41,898 nt of DNA from an uncultured Clostridia bacterium (GTDB lineage: Bacteria; Bacillota; Clostridia; Christensenellales; UBA1242), in assembly GCA_944377435.1 (NCBI GenBank), contig CALWEY010000067.1, positions 1 to 41,898 of the forward strand, in the 5' to 3' direction. Position 1 is the stretch's first letter, and each line of letters starts with the position of its first letter. The position numbers and the translations under genes are program-made. Below the pieces are notes generated by a model, which was given only the letters and a program-made list of their open reading frames with translations, had not been told where the DNA came from and did not search any database. This document shows positions 28,301-35,253 of this stretch, one piece after another.

Positions 28301-31300
28301 CACAGTCTAACTATGTTTTAAATGTTTCAGCAACAGGAACTATACTTAAAAGAGAAATAGTCTTAGAAATATATAAAGAAATTGTATATTTAACAACAAA
28401 CTCTTATCAAATTCCAGTTAGTGACATAACAGTTTCTGATGTTGGAGACAAACTCCTTTCAACCAATACAATAGACGGATTTGTAACATTTACAAAAAAT
28501 GAAATTGGAAATGTTGATTTAAAGAGTTTAGATTTATCAAATTTAGCAATCTTAAATGAAGATCTTGCAGATGTAACAACAAACTATGATATAAGCGTAA
28601 TAGGGAATATTGAAGTTGTAAAAGTAAAAATAAGTTTATCGTTTGATGAAATTTTAACAGAATATACTTATTCAGCAAGTCCAGTACAAATTGAACCAAA
28701 GATAAAATTAACAAATTCAAGCGAAAAAACAGAGTTAACATTAGATGTTTTATATACTTCAAATCAAGGTTATAACTCAAATAATGCTCCAATAGATGTT
28801 GGAGATTACACAGCAACATTTAGTATTGCTTCTCAAAATTATGAAATAGAAGGCGACAATAGTTTTGTTTTCACAATTATTGCATATGAAATAACATTAA
28901 ATAGAGGAGATATTCCATCAAATTATTTCAATAAAATATATAAAGAAACAGATCCAATATTAGCTTACACAATCACCACAGATTTAGATGAAAAAGTAAT
29001 AGTTTACTTTGAAAGAAGTTTGGGAGAAAATGTAGGTAGATATGATCTAACCATCAAAAATTGGGACAATGCTAACTATTATATAGTTGCTAATGCAAAC
29101 GCACTTGTTGGTTTGTTTGAAATTTTAAAAGCAGACACATTAAATGTTATAATAACTGCTACTGATAAAAATATAAACGCGTTGCAAAAAGAATATGATA
29201 ATAAATATATACAAGATATAGATATATCTACTTTAGATTATACGGCAGACGGAGAAATTGTAACAGGAACAATCTCGTTTGACGGAATTGATGTGGGCAA
29301 TTATGAATTGTCGGGTTATAATTTGATTTGTGATAATTATGAAACTTGCAGTGTTACGAGTGAAGTTGAATTTGTAATAAACAAAAAAATCATAACTCTT
29401 AGTGCAGACAATTTAGACAAAGTATATGACGCAACAACAAAATTTAATGGAAATATATCAATTTTAGATAAAAACAATCAAAAATTAAACGAAAGTGAAT
29501 ATTCATTATATGCAATCGCATCTTATAGTCAAAAAGATGTTAAAGATAATATTGCAATAAACATTATCTTCCAAGGCGATGATATAAATAACTATAATGT
29601 TACGAATAATCTTTTTGGAAATATTACTAAACGAACGGTAACAATTATACCTGACCAAAATCAAACAACAGTTTATGGAACAAAAGATTTTAATATAACT
29701 TATACAGTTAATGACGATAATACAGAAAAATTGCAAGATTATAATAGTGAAATAACAGGAAGTTTAATTATTGAGTATCTAAATGGTCAATCAAAGTTTA
29801 TTGCAGGCGAATACGAAATTAAATCAAACCTTGTTTCAAATAACTTAAATTTAATTTTACAAACTGGAGTTACATTTACAATAGAAAGAAGAGAATTAAC
29901 CATTGTTTGTGATAAGGGCTTTAATAAAGTATTTGACGGAAACGCTAATGTTGTTGGAACCCTATCAATAAACAATTTAGTTGACGGCGACGATGTAAAT
30001 GTTGTTGCAAATTACGACAATGCAAATGTTGGAACAAACAAAACAATCACTTTTACATTGAGTGGAAGTGACGCAAATAACTATTTTGCAAACGATATAC
30101 TTGGCGCAATTACAGACAAAGGAGTTACAATAATTTATGAGTATATCGAAGACGGCTTTGATATGATTAACGCAGAACTCATGGAAAACAACGATTTAGT
30201 TTCTTCAAACTTAATCTATGGTCAAGCTATTTCAGTTATGCCAATACCACAACATGAGGGATATGATTTCGTTGGCTGGTACTTAGACGGAAATTTAATT
30301 GATAAGGACACAATAATAAACGAAAGTAATTGGCCAGTTGATGAAACAGAAAAAACAGCATATGCAAAATGGACAATTAAAAAATTCAACTTAAGTATAG
30401 TAAGCGCAACTAAAGTCAACGGAGAATTTGTAACTGATAGTGATAAACAAGGTGGAACACTTAAAAACATAAACGGCTTATATAATTATTATGAAGAAGT
30501 TTCATTGCAAAATGTTGCAATGGCAAAATCAGGTTATGAATTTCTTGGTTATAGTGAAGACATAAGTTGGGAACCATCTTTAAGTGTAGAAAATGTAACA
30601 ATTAAAGCAAAAGATAATGTAATATATGCAAAATTTGCACCACAAACATTGTCTATTACATTAGATGCAAATGGTGGAACATTTAAGTCAAACACAAAGT
30701 GGACATTTAGTGAAAGTGATACAAAAGCAACTGTAACTGTTGAGTTTAATTCAAGTTTGTCAGCAAACGATATAACATTAGTCGAAGCATTTAAAACAGG
30801 ATTTACACAAGACCTAACAAAATGGCAAACTGAAGATGGACAAATTATAGAATTTAATGAAAATACTATATTAGATGATAATTTCTATCCAAATAAAACA
30901 CTTAAAGTTGTATGGCAGGCAAATGGCTATCAAATAATTTTAAATGCGAATGGTGGATACTTTGAAAATGTTGATAATCTTGTTTGGAATGTTGTTAGTG
31001 TTGATGAAAACGATAGACCAATCGAAATTTCAAAAACAGCAATATTTAATAGTGCAGTGGGTGAATTACCTATTCCTAGCAGAGATGGTTACACATTTAA
31101 GTCTTGGTCAAATGATCAATTAGATGAAAATTATATTTGGGATTTTGCACAAACGACATCTTTTGATGCAGTTTGGGAAGAAAACAATTATAATTTAACA
31201 ATAAACAGTACACATGCAGAAATTTTAGTAGATGTATTTGATGGAAATGGCAGTGTTATTACATCACAATCAATTGATGGAAAGAATAACAGTCAACTTA

Positions 31301-34300
31301 TTTTAGATGTAAAAACAAGTTATGTTGTAAAAATAACATTATTAGAAAATGTTGGTTATACATTTGAAAAATGGACATCAAATCTTAGCACTGTAAACGA
31401 CAGCACAAAAAAATCAGTTACAATAAATGAATTTATTGATAACTATACCATAACAGCAAACTTTGTACAAAATGACAATACTATAACAATAAAAGTAAAT
31501 GATAAAAATCGTGGAACTGTAAGCGCTGGAACTTATACAACAGCAGAAACAGGCGAAGTAACATTTACAGCAAAAACAGAAAGTCAAATAGATATTTTTG
31601 TAGTTTGCAATGAAGGCTATGAAATTGAATCTTGGGAAGTTGAAAGTGAATACGAATATTTGTTATCTGGAAACAATTTAAGTTTAAATAGAACATTACA
31701 AAATTTTGTGTCTGATGTTACTATTACAGTAAATTTAAAACCAAGTTTAAATACAATAACAATTTCATCACCAGACAATAAAGGTACATTCACAATAGAC
31801 GGAATTGCTAATAGTGTAGATTATTATCAAGCAAAGGTTTACACTGAACAAACTCTCACATTTACAGTTGTAGCAAGCCACGGATATAAAGTTGACACCA
31901 ATTTAAGTTCTTGGACTTTTGAAACGGCATCTTTAAATAAAGGATCATTTGTGATTGTTGACAACTTGGACAGTGTAACAGTTACTCTTAGCGGATTTAC
32001 AGATGATGGAGATATCGTCATTCCTTATATTTACGATTCGTTTACAATTAAAGTTATAGCAGTGAAACATGATACATCATTTGATGTAGATCTTGATGCT
32101 TTAAATATTGTAGAACTTGATATTGATGGGAATTTAACAAATCTTAAATCAAATTCATCATTTACAGTAAGTTACAATAAAAATGTAACATTAACTCCAA
32201 ATAATGATGTATATGTAGGATATTCGTTTAGTTCTTGGTCATCAAGAAACGATATGGAATATAGCCTAACTTCAAATGATGGTCTTATTAGCATTGGTGA
32301 AAACGGCGAAATAATATTCCAAGTTAAAGATGATTTTACATTATATTTAGTTTATAACATAAACACATACAGCGTTAAATATTCTGTTAATTATAACGAG
32401 CGTGGCTCATTATCAATTGATGGAGTGGGTGATATATATTCATATGAACAAACTGTAAAATATGGATATGATGCAAAAACAGTTTTAGCGGTTGAAGACA
32501 CAAATCATTATTATCAATTCTCAAAATGGGTAAAAGTTAAAGACGATGGTACATACGAAGACTATACAACAGAACTCAATATTGATATAGGCAAAGTATC
32601 ACAAAACTACGAATTTATTGCATTGTTTGTAGGAAAACCAATAACACTTACAATAAATGTTATATTACCTGAGAGCGAAAGATTTACAACAGATGAAATT
32701 AATTTTGCAAGTTTAAACATCACTCAAAACGAACAAACACAATTGGTTGATACAATTAAAAATGATTATACTGTAACTTATACAGTTTCAACATATAGTG
32801 GCGAAGAAGTTGACTTTGATTTAATAACACAATCAGGATATGAATTTGATGATTTGATTATTGATCCAAGATTAAACTGGGCACCAGTGGGTAGCGATGG
32901 TTTTTCAATCAAGAATTTAATAATGCAAACAACGATTGATGTGTATATCAAAGCAACAATCAATACCGTTAAGTTTGTTGTAAATGGTGTTGGTGCAAAC
33001 ATTTTTGATTACTCAAATAACTCTATTGGTGTAACAGAAATAGAATCTTCAAAAGACAATAAAGTTTATACTGCATATGTAAAAACAGGAGGAACAGTTT
33101 CTGCTGTACTATATGTTTTAAATGGCTATAAACTTGATGAAAATGATTACTTTACTGTTGCAATGCCTGTTACTGAATCAAGTACATACAGTGCTTATTC
33201 TTATGGAACAGTAGAAAATGTTACAAAAGATACAGAAATTGTAGTTTCAATAAGCCCATATAAATATTTAGTAACATTTGATTATAATTATTTAGATTGT
33301 CCAACAGATATTACAAGCAGTGTAAACTTTGGAGAGGCAACATTTGATCCAATTTTATCAAACGATGTTACGGCTCCTGAAAGATATCGATATGTATTTG
33401 TTGGTTGGAACACTAATATAGACGGTACAGGAATAAACTATTATTTCGATGGAGCAAATATATACTCAGTAGAAACAATAGACGGTACAAATCAAAAAAT
33501 CTATGGGTTTAGAGGTTCTAACGATGCCGTAGTATCAAGTTCACAAGAATATGATTTTGAATGTACACTTTATGCTATGTGGGAAAAAGAAAGATACAAA
33601 GTAGATTTAGTATTTGTTCCAAACTTTGCTGTTTCTGACTTAAATCTATCCTACCAAGATATTTTCCCAAATACACTAGATAGATTTACAAACTATAACG
33701 AAAATAATCAAATAACCGGCATTAGTTACGCACCTGGTGCACAAGTTAAAATTGTTGCTCCACTTGGTCTTTTAAACTATACATATTTTGGTTGGTCATA
33801 TAATCCAGATATAACTGATAAATCAAAACTAAACACTTATGAATATAACGAGGTAATGGGCGAACAAAATATAACAGTTTACTTATATTACACAATTCAT
33901 GTAGATGTTGTTGCTTATGTTGGTGGAAGTGTTCAAATTTCCGACAGTGAACCACTATATAACCAAATTATACAAATTAGTGCCGAATGCGATGATGGTT
34001 ATGACTTCTTACGATGGTTAAAAGGCTCACAAGAAATAGACAATTCAACAAGTTCAATGGAACAAACTATCTTAACACCAACGACATTCTATGCAGAGTT
34101 TATTGGAAAACCTGTTAATGTGATATTAGAACAAACAGAGCATGCAAAACTTAGAATTTCAAGTGATACTGCTCATGCTGATAACATATACAGAGTTGGC
34201 GACACAATAAGGCTCGAAGTTTATGATCTAGACTATGGTTATTTCCATAAATCTTGGACGGGCGAATATAGTGAAGTTATAACAAATAATACTTATAAAA

Positions 34301-35175
34301 TTAGTGCAAATGATCTTGCTCGTGGATATGTTAAATTTAAACTAGACATTGCTCCAAAAACAATAAATATTCAATTTGTTGTAGAAAATGGTATTGGTGG
34401 AGTATTTGAAATAGATGGAAACGAAACAATAAATTCAGTAAAATCTTATACTTACGATACATTGTGTAATTTTAAATTAACAACAACACAAAGATATGAA
34501 CTTGTTTCTCTAACAATCAACGGAAAAGAAATAGACTTAAATACAATTTCAATGCAAATAAATGAATCCAATGGATTTGTTACAACTACAACAAATGTAA
34601 TAAAAGCAACATTTAAACAACTTCTTTGGATAGATGTGTGGGAAATGTTTGGAGGAATGGGTACAGAAAACGATCCATATCTTATAACAAATGAAAGACA
34701 ACTTGCAGCAATGGCATACTTAATAAATAATAACATAGAAGCAAAAGGAACAATACCTTATGCCGATGGTTATTATGTTGTAAGAGGTAACATAAATCTT
34801 CAAGAAAGATTCTGGCAACCTATAGGAACTGAAACAAATCCATTTAATGGAACATTTGACTTGAAGAATTATAAAGTAAAAGAACTTTTACTTGATAAAG
34901 AATATGCAGTAACTCATTTAGATGGTTTGTTTGGTTATATAACAGATAACGCTAAGTTCTTAACTAGTCCAAGCGACTTTACTATTGCAATGGTTATCAT
35001 GGGAAGCGTAATAGGTTTAATTCTTTTAATATTATTGATCATAATTTTAATAATTGTATCAAAACGAAAGAAAATGAGAAAATTGTCAACAGCTATGACA
35101 ATTCAACCAATAAACAAACCTAATGATGACGATGACGGCGAAGAAGAAAACGATAATTTGGACAAAAAGAAATAA
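16303..35175 (+). CDS. Giant 6,290-residue repetitive surface protein (YDG/MBG, InlB-B-like, GLUG-like)
   Basis: One intact 18.9-kb frame, about 0.7 MDa. Residues 8-31 form a hydrophobic signal/anchor. Next come a GLUG-like domain (about 86-366), a beta-rich Asn/Thr/Ser-rich region of repeat-like units (367-1286), InlB-B-type repeats with GYxFxGW motifs (about 1287-1646), an Ig-like module with W and DSGIYRC (1650-1728), another InlB-B repeat (about 2051-2136), and a second Ig-like module (2176-2216). About two dozen YDG/MBG-type modules follow (about 2236-4606; KVYDGT recurs), then a second, partly divergent InlB-B array (4607-6023). The end is a C-terminal GLUG-like domain (6107-6216), a transmembrane helix (6226-6254), KRKK and an acidic tail. 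No LPXTG and no catalytic motif are seen. It is most likely an extended adhesin or surface stalk anchored by its C-terminal helix; function is inferred from domain types only. Confidence 0.92.
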   Translation: MEYNRKKYLSFSILFSFVFSLCAIFGAFFINANKFTNLDFLQAEESQTVDDTAESSDIKEYWADIVDSNMSQYSSNATTQAIAISNSTELATFMQKINSGTTYNNAYLTNDIDLSGKIWTPISTFSGIFDGRGYTIKGLTIDESVTTDNNNYGLFASTSRAIIKNLSLEGVNINILSSSLRAGAIVGTAEATQIINCGATGTINGGSYVGGLVGYLSNGIITRSFSYVNVTSNSQILIYRQGRIIRMASFVGGIVGYISNTSIDMIFHYGRVSTNVPPIINRPGIGIQPIRTSQHLCLGGIVGFCDTTGNPQISNFYCSSDLAYSYGTIGSSVSISTFNQKISQNDASYWIPDTYGVMHGQINKKVLRGVGNIVLNYKNVRLSYSGGENIINPDESSVKANYTATSSSERTYLYNILTREGNIENQFSSNSNYNFESVTFSRVVSGDSDDLIRGTNNFFENKTSKNEKVVSRYSERSLGVTYKTNTSKLTLQLQNAGSNDFLFNVSNSNYNINILKTFQGEYTIETHERGKYVQTSFNFQEYQNVVKSAFMTVSKTNLYTIKLVDGNSATKIRNNSYYVPYGEPYLITFVSDYFNRITQIGKNSLSTSNILFDSKGNNKPKQNCSYLSSKITTTTTEKYYLNNLQEVTINLNAKNEYFAIAGNSPYFILNQNGTTLIENNVTCYVMVDKALSNGINYNGTNILYNKTININKFYPLWSKFVATKIVEQSTGTEMLKNITNSYAGSLNIFYTGIWDRLNTNENIWQVEWSGADQETKITTNNTSYFKTIPSSTIYSKTSDGQETITFELKPGYILSSVDFYLNSDNGANKVTNIDSYFGCSYSQNIGNSNLKVNNSYTISQSDNNQYLYTLTFKHFIGLQKIHLNVVEKSFDFNLNANLDSKVYTDKYPATVTIEKILNNGINDKGVSLTNTIDFQAKYNNTFKITATAKQGYSLQNMTVDNILVLDANKQNLNFGSNDKNNILTIENVKINESKYEYYITIHSLTDIRTAGFKITLPVVQNTVNVTLSIDGVGLGVFEDFLTTLTINCYKNDVDAKNELTTSAGGNQFNIKIKTDDVFQFILSLSSSQQDFASIKTENITITNPAGFNNYSITGDNNTWGSITFSKFALNNNTNVNVSFKITLLSSNIKITDNIYNKSTEYDEKFTYGTTVSVSSSGSNIVLNIVDGNQNIQKQYVLNDILNNKAIESFELIIDGEKTIINNQSVQSFNRQILKTSFKNHTSSPIEIVINPNYKVSNVHTNIVYKYSDSNILPLQSNSSNKVQVLVNGLASDYAYVGSPIKLTNSNITGYTFKGWIIISRDNGILSSIDYSAYTPQLNTSYTVGYNAGEIEPKTDIFFIAVYQANVYNVKFDYSNYTDEYNTFSFTPSFVPNSVKLEYGTNKFIIDGTNKMPPTLTANPALYNFNGWQYKNDANYTLQYSSSSFRINTFNSNNVPSQDGAEIVFTPILSPAKVTYTLYNDVLNKVVATGSVTYKNNDYTITNIPTKSGYSFAGWQYEGVVYLPFNSSTGKFEAYKAYTLNKASVQFTPKWSAREINVTFNAGEGTFKNGQKTIAGIVLYGTNIYTSDVFNNLPTWVTGNNDIVYKFEYFILKGDTTKKVYSSSDVNNFVYENTAQTTFIACYSVSSVNAQILSADGLTNWIYDGNNHSIEVNELSSSVLNFSYIWQKQNANGDWQNISGANNVSLDVKNFTDSGIYRCVVTASAKAYNNTNSYCIGEITAYSNELNIQIEKRKLEFVDGSSQTLSKIIKSFDNTNKVPDNYLYLSNIVSGESIEVVATYSSIHVADNIKMQFVLKALNSNTILENYYYTEILGKINPYIINFDVNGTIYQIGDTKDEITIAQKYYSVRNADKLFLQNNNMSVYATLKTSKNEIGTYTQENLEFKINIFDFSVQTKDQDFTSDFSYLINGQFNINGQDSNSISFNIIGVCEDSSSVDIANLISFDVLSPSFEQIQDNNTYNVKIIANKSDLQSQTLKTKINITQNYWINKININNQDVSIDTYVVNNELVYPIDNTLSSITIKVYITTLRTITFNYNIVDEKELSGNVIYQTKFATQKTIDYSIQNYGAVLPNEETVERLGYNFVGWTTSNGTKITNSTVWLYEDITLYANWTISDFVITKYLDNSIYEENILEKEYNAKSSELKYEIENLNAYSLSYKYFWKKGSVSLTNSSNKITFKNVTDSGVYTLTIRATSNTDARLYLEKIYTFIVNITKVNIFQNYIKLDKQYDKTNQTIINDINFAFGEIVTVQGQYNGVNANSKINLNKDVWSFTVKGTDAQTSNYNLNLENIDPNSLILPRDVSLTIGNGNITKVYDGKIGEYSSTYNFENISFDYTIKTNSANVGTYNQASKNISIEIRRDLISNFNISILGYFEITLKTINNLEWEGKTNVTFDGQLHSVFPKLGDMSSYLQVTSITYTGLNSTITYDLTNSDVTNLGVLNADTYLVTCEFKQNENVSISEIQTTLVINKKVIDVKYLEDDFIYEKEYDGTKTVNSTLNLDILDKLTNKSILNDEYLSKYLPEFVYEFENTLASQNDTDYKNIIVKLDLKNENSSNYILSGDDFSVIKGIINKKLVSVNVNSIKIYDANNFVVNSSNISINLTANDTLSGDITFNDIVNVGTYYNLKDYNKTINLRIFNNQDSVEYNIEQNYILNFVNSSSTQEQLHNKLQITKAQINVVIVNAKQYVYTGKEVNIEYTIQTAITMPTSELKFRYSPIGQNTVLDDDKAVQIGSYSFECYLDGLDNDNFEIVLNTSDRVFEIITRPLLIKFNQSNEAKIFAYTFGQKAKYSNAEYPQDNIFANDYTLGEGDLISWSFTTTGENARSYYIFDDLQVTKEVRITKNGVDYTKNYSITYSQKSQIVIEKKTLSLDSISFVETQTTYDGTVKEIVANIKTGFYVDGKEYVITISSKEESLDGKFTNMQRTLPWTEDSAVIIDSFEDIKYAGLYSFNISLDNYTLLNSNNMFEYMINQVTLSVAINNTDKVYDGTNAVTKSNIVVDGIIEGDNVTVSGTYDDKNVGSNKKITLNVVANGFADKYLISSYKLPNLNYYGNITKRALKFSIIDKIYTTYYIGTTTEVDIMYFNVENLVVGEQISGTIDLHATNVGKYILNELDSELVSFSLKIEDLFGDDSTSNYSYDILSIVDSEVDILQSQIVVQISENNLVYNGDVQLPKFTYKVYNEHGDFVDSEIANVIKSQYALMPQAQNYIANPINAGIYKIKLYTEDAEKTPNYILVNEDGELVQQYIVRDTQLIINKRQISINIEETINFNYNGNKATYYLQNKDIIDPSSTNNNGLVKGHNIKGTLSTNDSALGSYIVNNILGDDTLNTTNKVYLTLFNIPPYVDLNNDGLVIYGATSEDLSVNYELVSMSAHIEIINLYAEFDIGPISTFVYDKQDKLANGLIKIRHIPTDTTYTFIKGEENSVFSNLLYYSTEIGETTETVINAGKYSFVITIDGSATVVEFNVNKRTLNINISSNNKIYDGTPNFIGDVSADNIIDGDQVNFVNVMYVDNALSPISDVGKHQIIIELDGTDSFNYQLSSDVIYGEITKRQIALSVKSDANFVYSGTNPQIDSTLLNISGTLANGQNLSGYVVLKFKDARTYNFELNNLDISNLKVVTNLDQETTSNYEILFNGQITINSLNVEIVVDEIDFTYNGNSQDIFNNLILQNVPSEIDAEAHDAINISYNINNIPVDAGDYVATISSNSNNFVFIVKDYENNEIDFSIKKKDLTIQINKQVIYNPTSDHKQNLLVENFVGIVENQSVNGTFKLYQTGLDVGTYQVSDNQVIFENVEIIVNGVNIINTNYNLLGYNGSVEIIAFDVTLVNLKTESFVYTGYDISSQIELQFVDANGQVQSITIEDSSLGNISIVEGEAKNVGTYNVSFTIKNCNTETNNLTFAITPKEIQNINYSRDKKYSGDSFVYNPSGLTNLTSTDTYSGDNIIIRGYYVDDSGIYTSEVGTHTIKFVIENAENLPQSNYVLNVSATGTILKREIVLEIYKEIVYLTTNSYQIPVSDITVSDVGDKLLSTNTIDGFVTFTKNEIGNVDLKSLDLSNLAILNEDLADVTTNYDISVIGNIEVVKVKISLSFDEILTEYTYSASPVQIEPKIKLTNSSEKTELTLDVLYTSNQGYNSNNAPIDVGDYTATFSIASQNYEIEGDNSFVFTIIAYEITLNRGDIPSNYFNKIYKETDPILAYTITTDLDEKVIVYFERSLGENVGRYDLTIKNWDNANYYIVANANALVGLFEILKADTLNVIITATDKNINALQKEYDNKYIQDIDISTLDYTADGEIVTGTISFDGIDVGNYELSGYNLICDNYETCSVTSEVEFVINKKIITLSADNLDKVYDATTKFNGNISILDKNNQKLNESEYSLYAIASYSQKDVKDNIAINIIFQGDDINNYNVTNNLFGNITKRTVTIIPDQNQTTVYGTKDFNITYTVNDDNTEKLQDYNSEITGSLIIEYLNGQSKFIAGEYEIKSNLVSNNLNLILQTGVTFTIERRELTIVCDKGFNKVFDGNANVVGTLSINNLVDGDDVNVVANYDNANVGTNKTITFTLSGSDANNYFANDILGAITDKGVTIIYEYIEDGFDMINAELMENNDLVSSNLIYGQAISVMPIPQHEGYDFVGWYLDGNLIDKDTIINESNWPVDETEKTAYAKWTIKKFNLSIVSATKVNGEFVTDSDKQGGTLKNINGLYNYYEEVSLQNVAMAKSGYEFLGYSEDISWEPSLSVENVTIKAKDNVIYAKFAPQTLSITLDANGGTFKSNTKWTFSESDTKATVTVEFNSSLSANDITLVEAFKTGFTQDLTKWQTEDGQIIEFNENTILDDNFYPNKTLKVVWQANGYQIILNANGGYFENVDNLVWNVVSVDENDRPIEISKTAIFNSAVGELPIPSRDGYTFKSWSNDQLDENYIWDFAQTTSFDAVWEENNYNLTINSTHAEILVDVFDGNGSVITSQSIDGKNNSQLILDVKTSYVVKITLLENVGYTFEKWTSNLSTVNDSTKKSVTINEFIDNYTITANFVQNDNTITIKVNDKNRGTVSAGTYTTAETGEVTFTAKTESQIDIFVVCNEGYEIESWEVESEYEYLLSGNNLSLNRTLQNFVSDVTITVNLKPSLNTITISSPDNKGTFTIDGIANSVDYYQAKVYTEQTLTFTVVASHGYKVDTNLSSWTFETASLNKGSFVIVDNLDSVTVTLSGFTDDGDIVIPYIYDSFTIKVIAVKHDTSFDVDLDALNIVELDIDGNLTNLKSNSSFTVSYNKNVTLTPNNDVYVGYSFSSWSSRNDMEYSLTSNDGLISIGENGEIIFQVKDDFTLYLVYNINTYSVKYSVNYNERGSLSIDGVGDIYSYEQTVKYGYDAKTVLAVEDTNHYYQFSKWVKVKDDGTYEDYTTELNIDIGKVSQNYEFIALFVGKPITLTINVILPESERFTTDEINFASLNITQNEQTQLVDTIKNDYTVTYTVSTYSGEEVDFDLITQSGYEFDDLIIDPRLNWAPVGSDGFSIKNLIMQTTIDVYIKATINTVKFVVNGVGANIFDYSNNSIGVTEIESSKDNKVYTAYVKTGGTVSAVLYVLNGYKLDENDYFTVAMPVTESSTYSAYSYGTVENVTKDTEIVVSISPYKYLVTFDYNYLDCPTDITSSVNFGEATFDPILSNDVTAPERYRYVFVGWNTNIDGTGINYYFDGANIYSVETIDGTNQKIYGFRGSNDAVVSSSQEYDFECTLYAMWEKERYKVDLVFVPNFAVSDLNLSYQDIFPNTLDRFTNYNENNQITGISYAPGAQVKIVAPLGLLNYTYFGWSYNPDITDKSKLNTYEYNEVMGEQNITVYLYYTIHVDVVAYVGGSVQISDSEPLYNQIIQISAECDDGYDFLRWLKGSQEIDNSTSSMEQTILTPTTFYAEFIGKPVNVILEQTEHAKLRISSDTAHADNIYRVGDTIRLEVYDLDYGYFHKSWTGEYSEVITNNTYKISANDLARGYVKFKLDIAPKTINIQFVVENGIGGVFEIDGNETINSVKSYTYDTLCNFKLTTTQRYELVSLTINGKEIDLNTISMQINESNGFVTTTTNVIKATFKQLLWIDVWEMFGGMGTENDPYLITNERQLAAMAYLINNNIEAKGTIPYADGYYVVRGNINLQERFWQPIGTETNPFNGTFDLKNYKVKELLLDKEYAVTHLDGLFGYITDNAKFLTSPSDFTIAMVIMGSVIGLILLILLIIILIIVSKRKKMRKLSTAMTIQPINKPNDDDDGEEENDNLDKKK
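16558..17400 (+). repeat. N-terminal GLUG-like domain of the giant protein
   Basis: An opening block AYLTNDIDLSGKIWTPI..FSGIFDGRGYTIKGL leads to GLFAS. Several glycine-rich repeats follow: GGLVGYLSNG, VGGIVGYISN and LGGIVGFCD. This is the pattern of GLUG-motif beta-solenoid domains in adhesins and IgA-peptidase-like surface proteins. Confidence 0.75.
20161..21240 (+). repeat. First InlB-B-type (Listeria-Bacteroides) repeat array
   Basis: At least four consecutive units, most of them carrying the diagnostic turn GY-x-F-x-GW (GYTFKGW, YNFNGW, GYSFAGW). Strands such as VTYTLYNDV and the terminator-like PKWS or TPKW are also present. Confidence 0.75.
23000..30120 (+). repeat. YDG/MBG-type module array of the giant protein
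   Basis: About two dozen modules of roughly 85-100 residues, joined by short basic linkers (ITKR, INKK, VNKR). YDG-type units start with KVYDGT-like motifs (near 23300, 23820, 25315, 26812, 29420, 29926) and continue with GDNVTVSGTYDDKNVG-like strands. MBG-type units carry YNG, YTG or YSG near the start and a NAGTY- or DAGDY-like strand near the end. The copies are diverged at DNA level. Confidence 0.8.
30121..34370 (+). repeat. Second InlB-B and divergent InlB-B-like array
   Basis: Repeated turns such as GYDFVGW, GYTFKSW, GYTFEKW, GYEIESW, GYSFSSW, FVGWNTN and GYDFLRW, each followed by a strand ending in AKW, AVW or a Phe/Val strand. LDANGGTF and LNANGGYF mark classical units. Later units are of the divergent type. 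Confidence 0.75.
34621..34950 (+). repeat. C-terminal GLUG-like domain, counterpart of the N-terminal one
   Basis: The pattern GTENDPYLITNERQLAAMA, YVVRGNINLQERFWQPIG, PFNGTFDLKNYKVKEL and GLFGYI follows the N-terminal domain block by block, just before the transmembrane helix. Confidence 0.7.
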
Positions 35176-35213
35176 CAATAAAAATTCACCACTTGTGGTG
35201 AATTTTTATTGTT
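35174..35213 (+). terminator. Long hairpin terminator of the giant gene
   Basis: The 19-nt arms 35174-35192 and 35195-35213 are perfect complements, starting inside the stop codon. The T-rich right arm supplies the U tract. Confidence 0.85.
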
Positions 35214-35235
35214 TATATGCTTTTGTTGTGATAAT
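35209..35235 (+). promoter_or_regulatory. Possible promoter of the flavoprotein pair
   Basis: GATAAT (35230-35235) with a TGT extension. The -35 candidate TTGTTT (35209-35214) is at a short 15-bp spacing and overlaps the terminator. The ribosome binding site follows within about 10 nt. Confidence 0.4.
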
Positions 35236-35253
35236 ATTTTGTAGGAGATAAAA

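Noticed and set aside
28490..28819. Leucine-rich open frame on the minus strand within the giant gene, and similar ones elsewhere in it
   Set aside because: Low-complexity mirror of the plus-strand repeats, with no ribosome binding site or recognisable domain.
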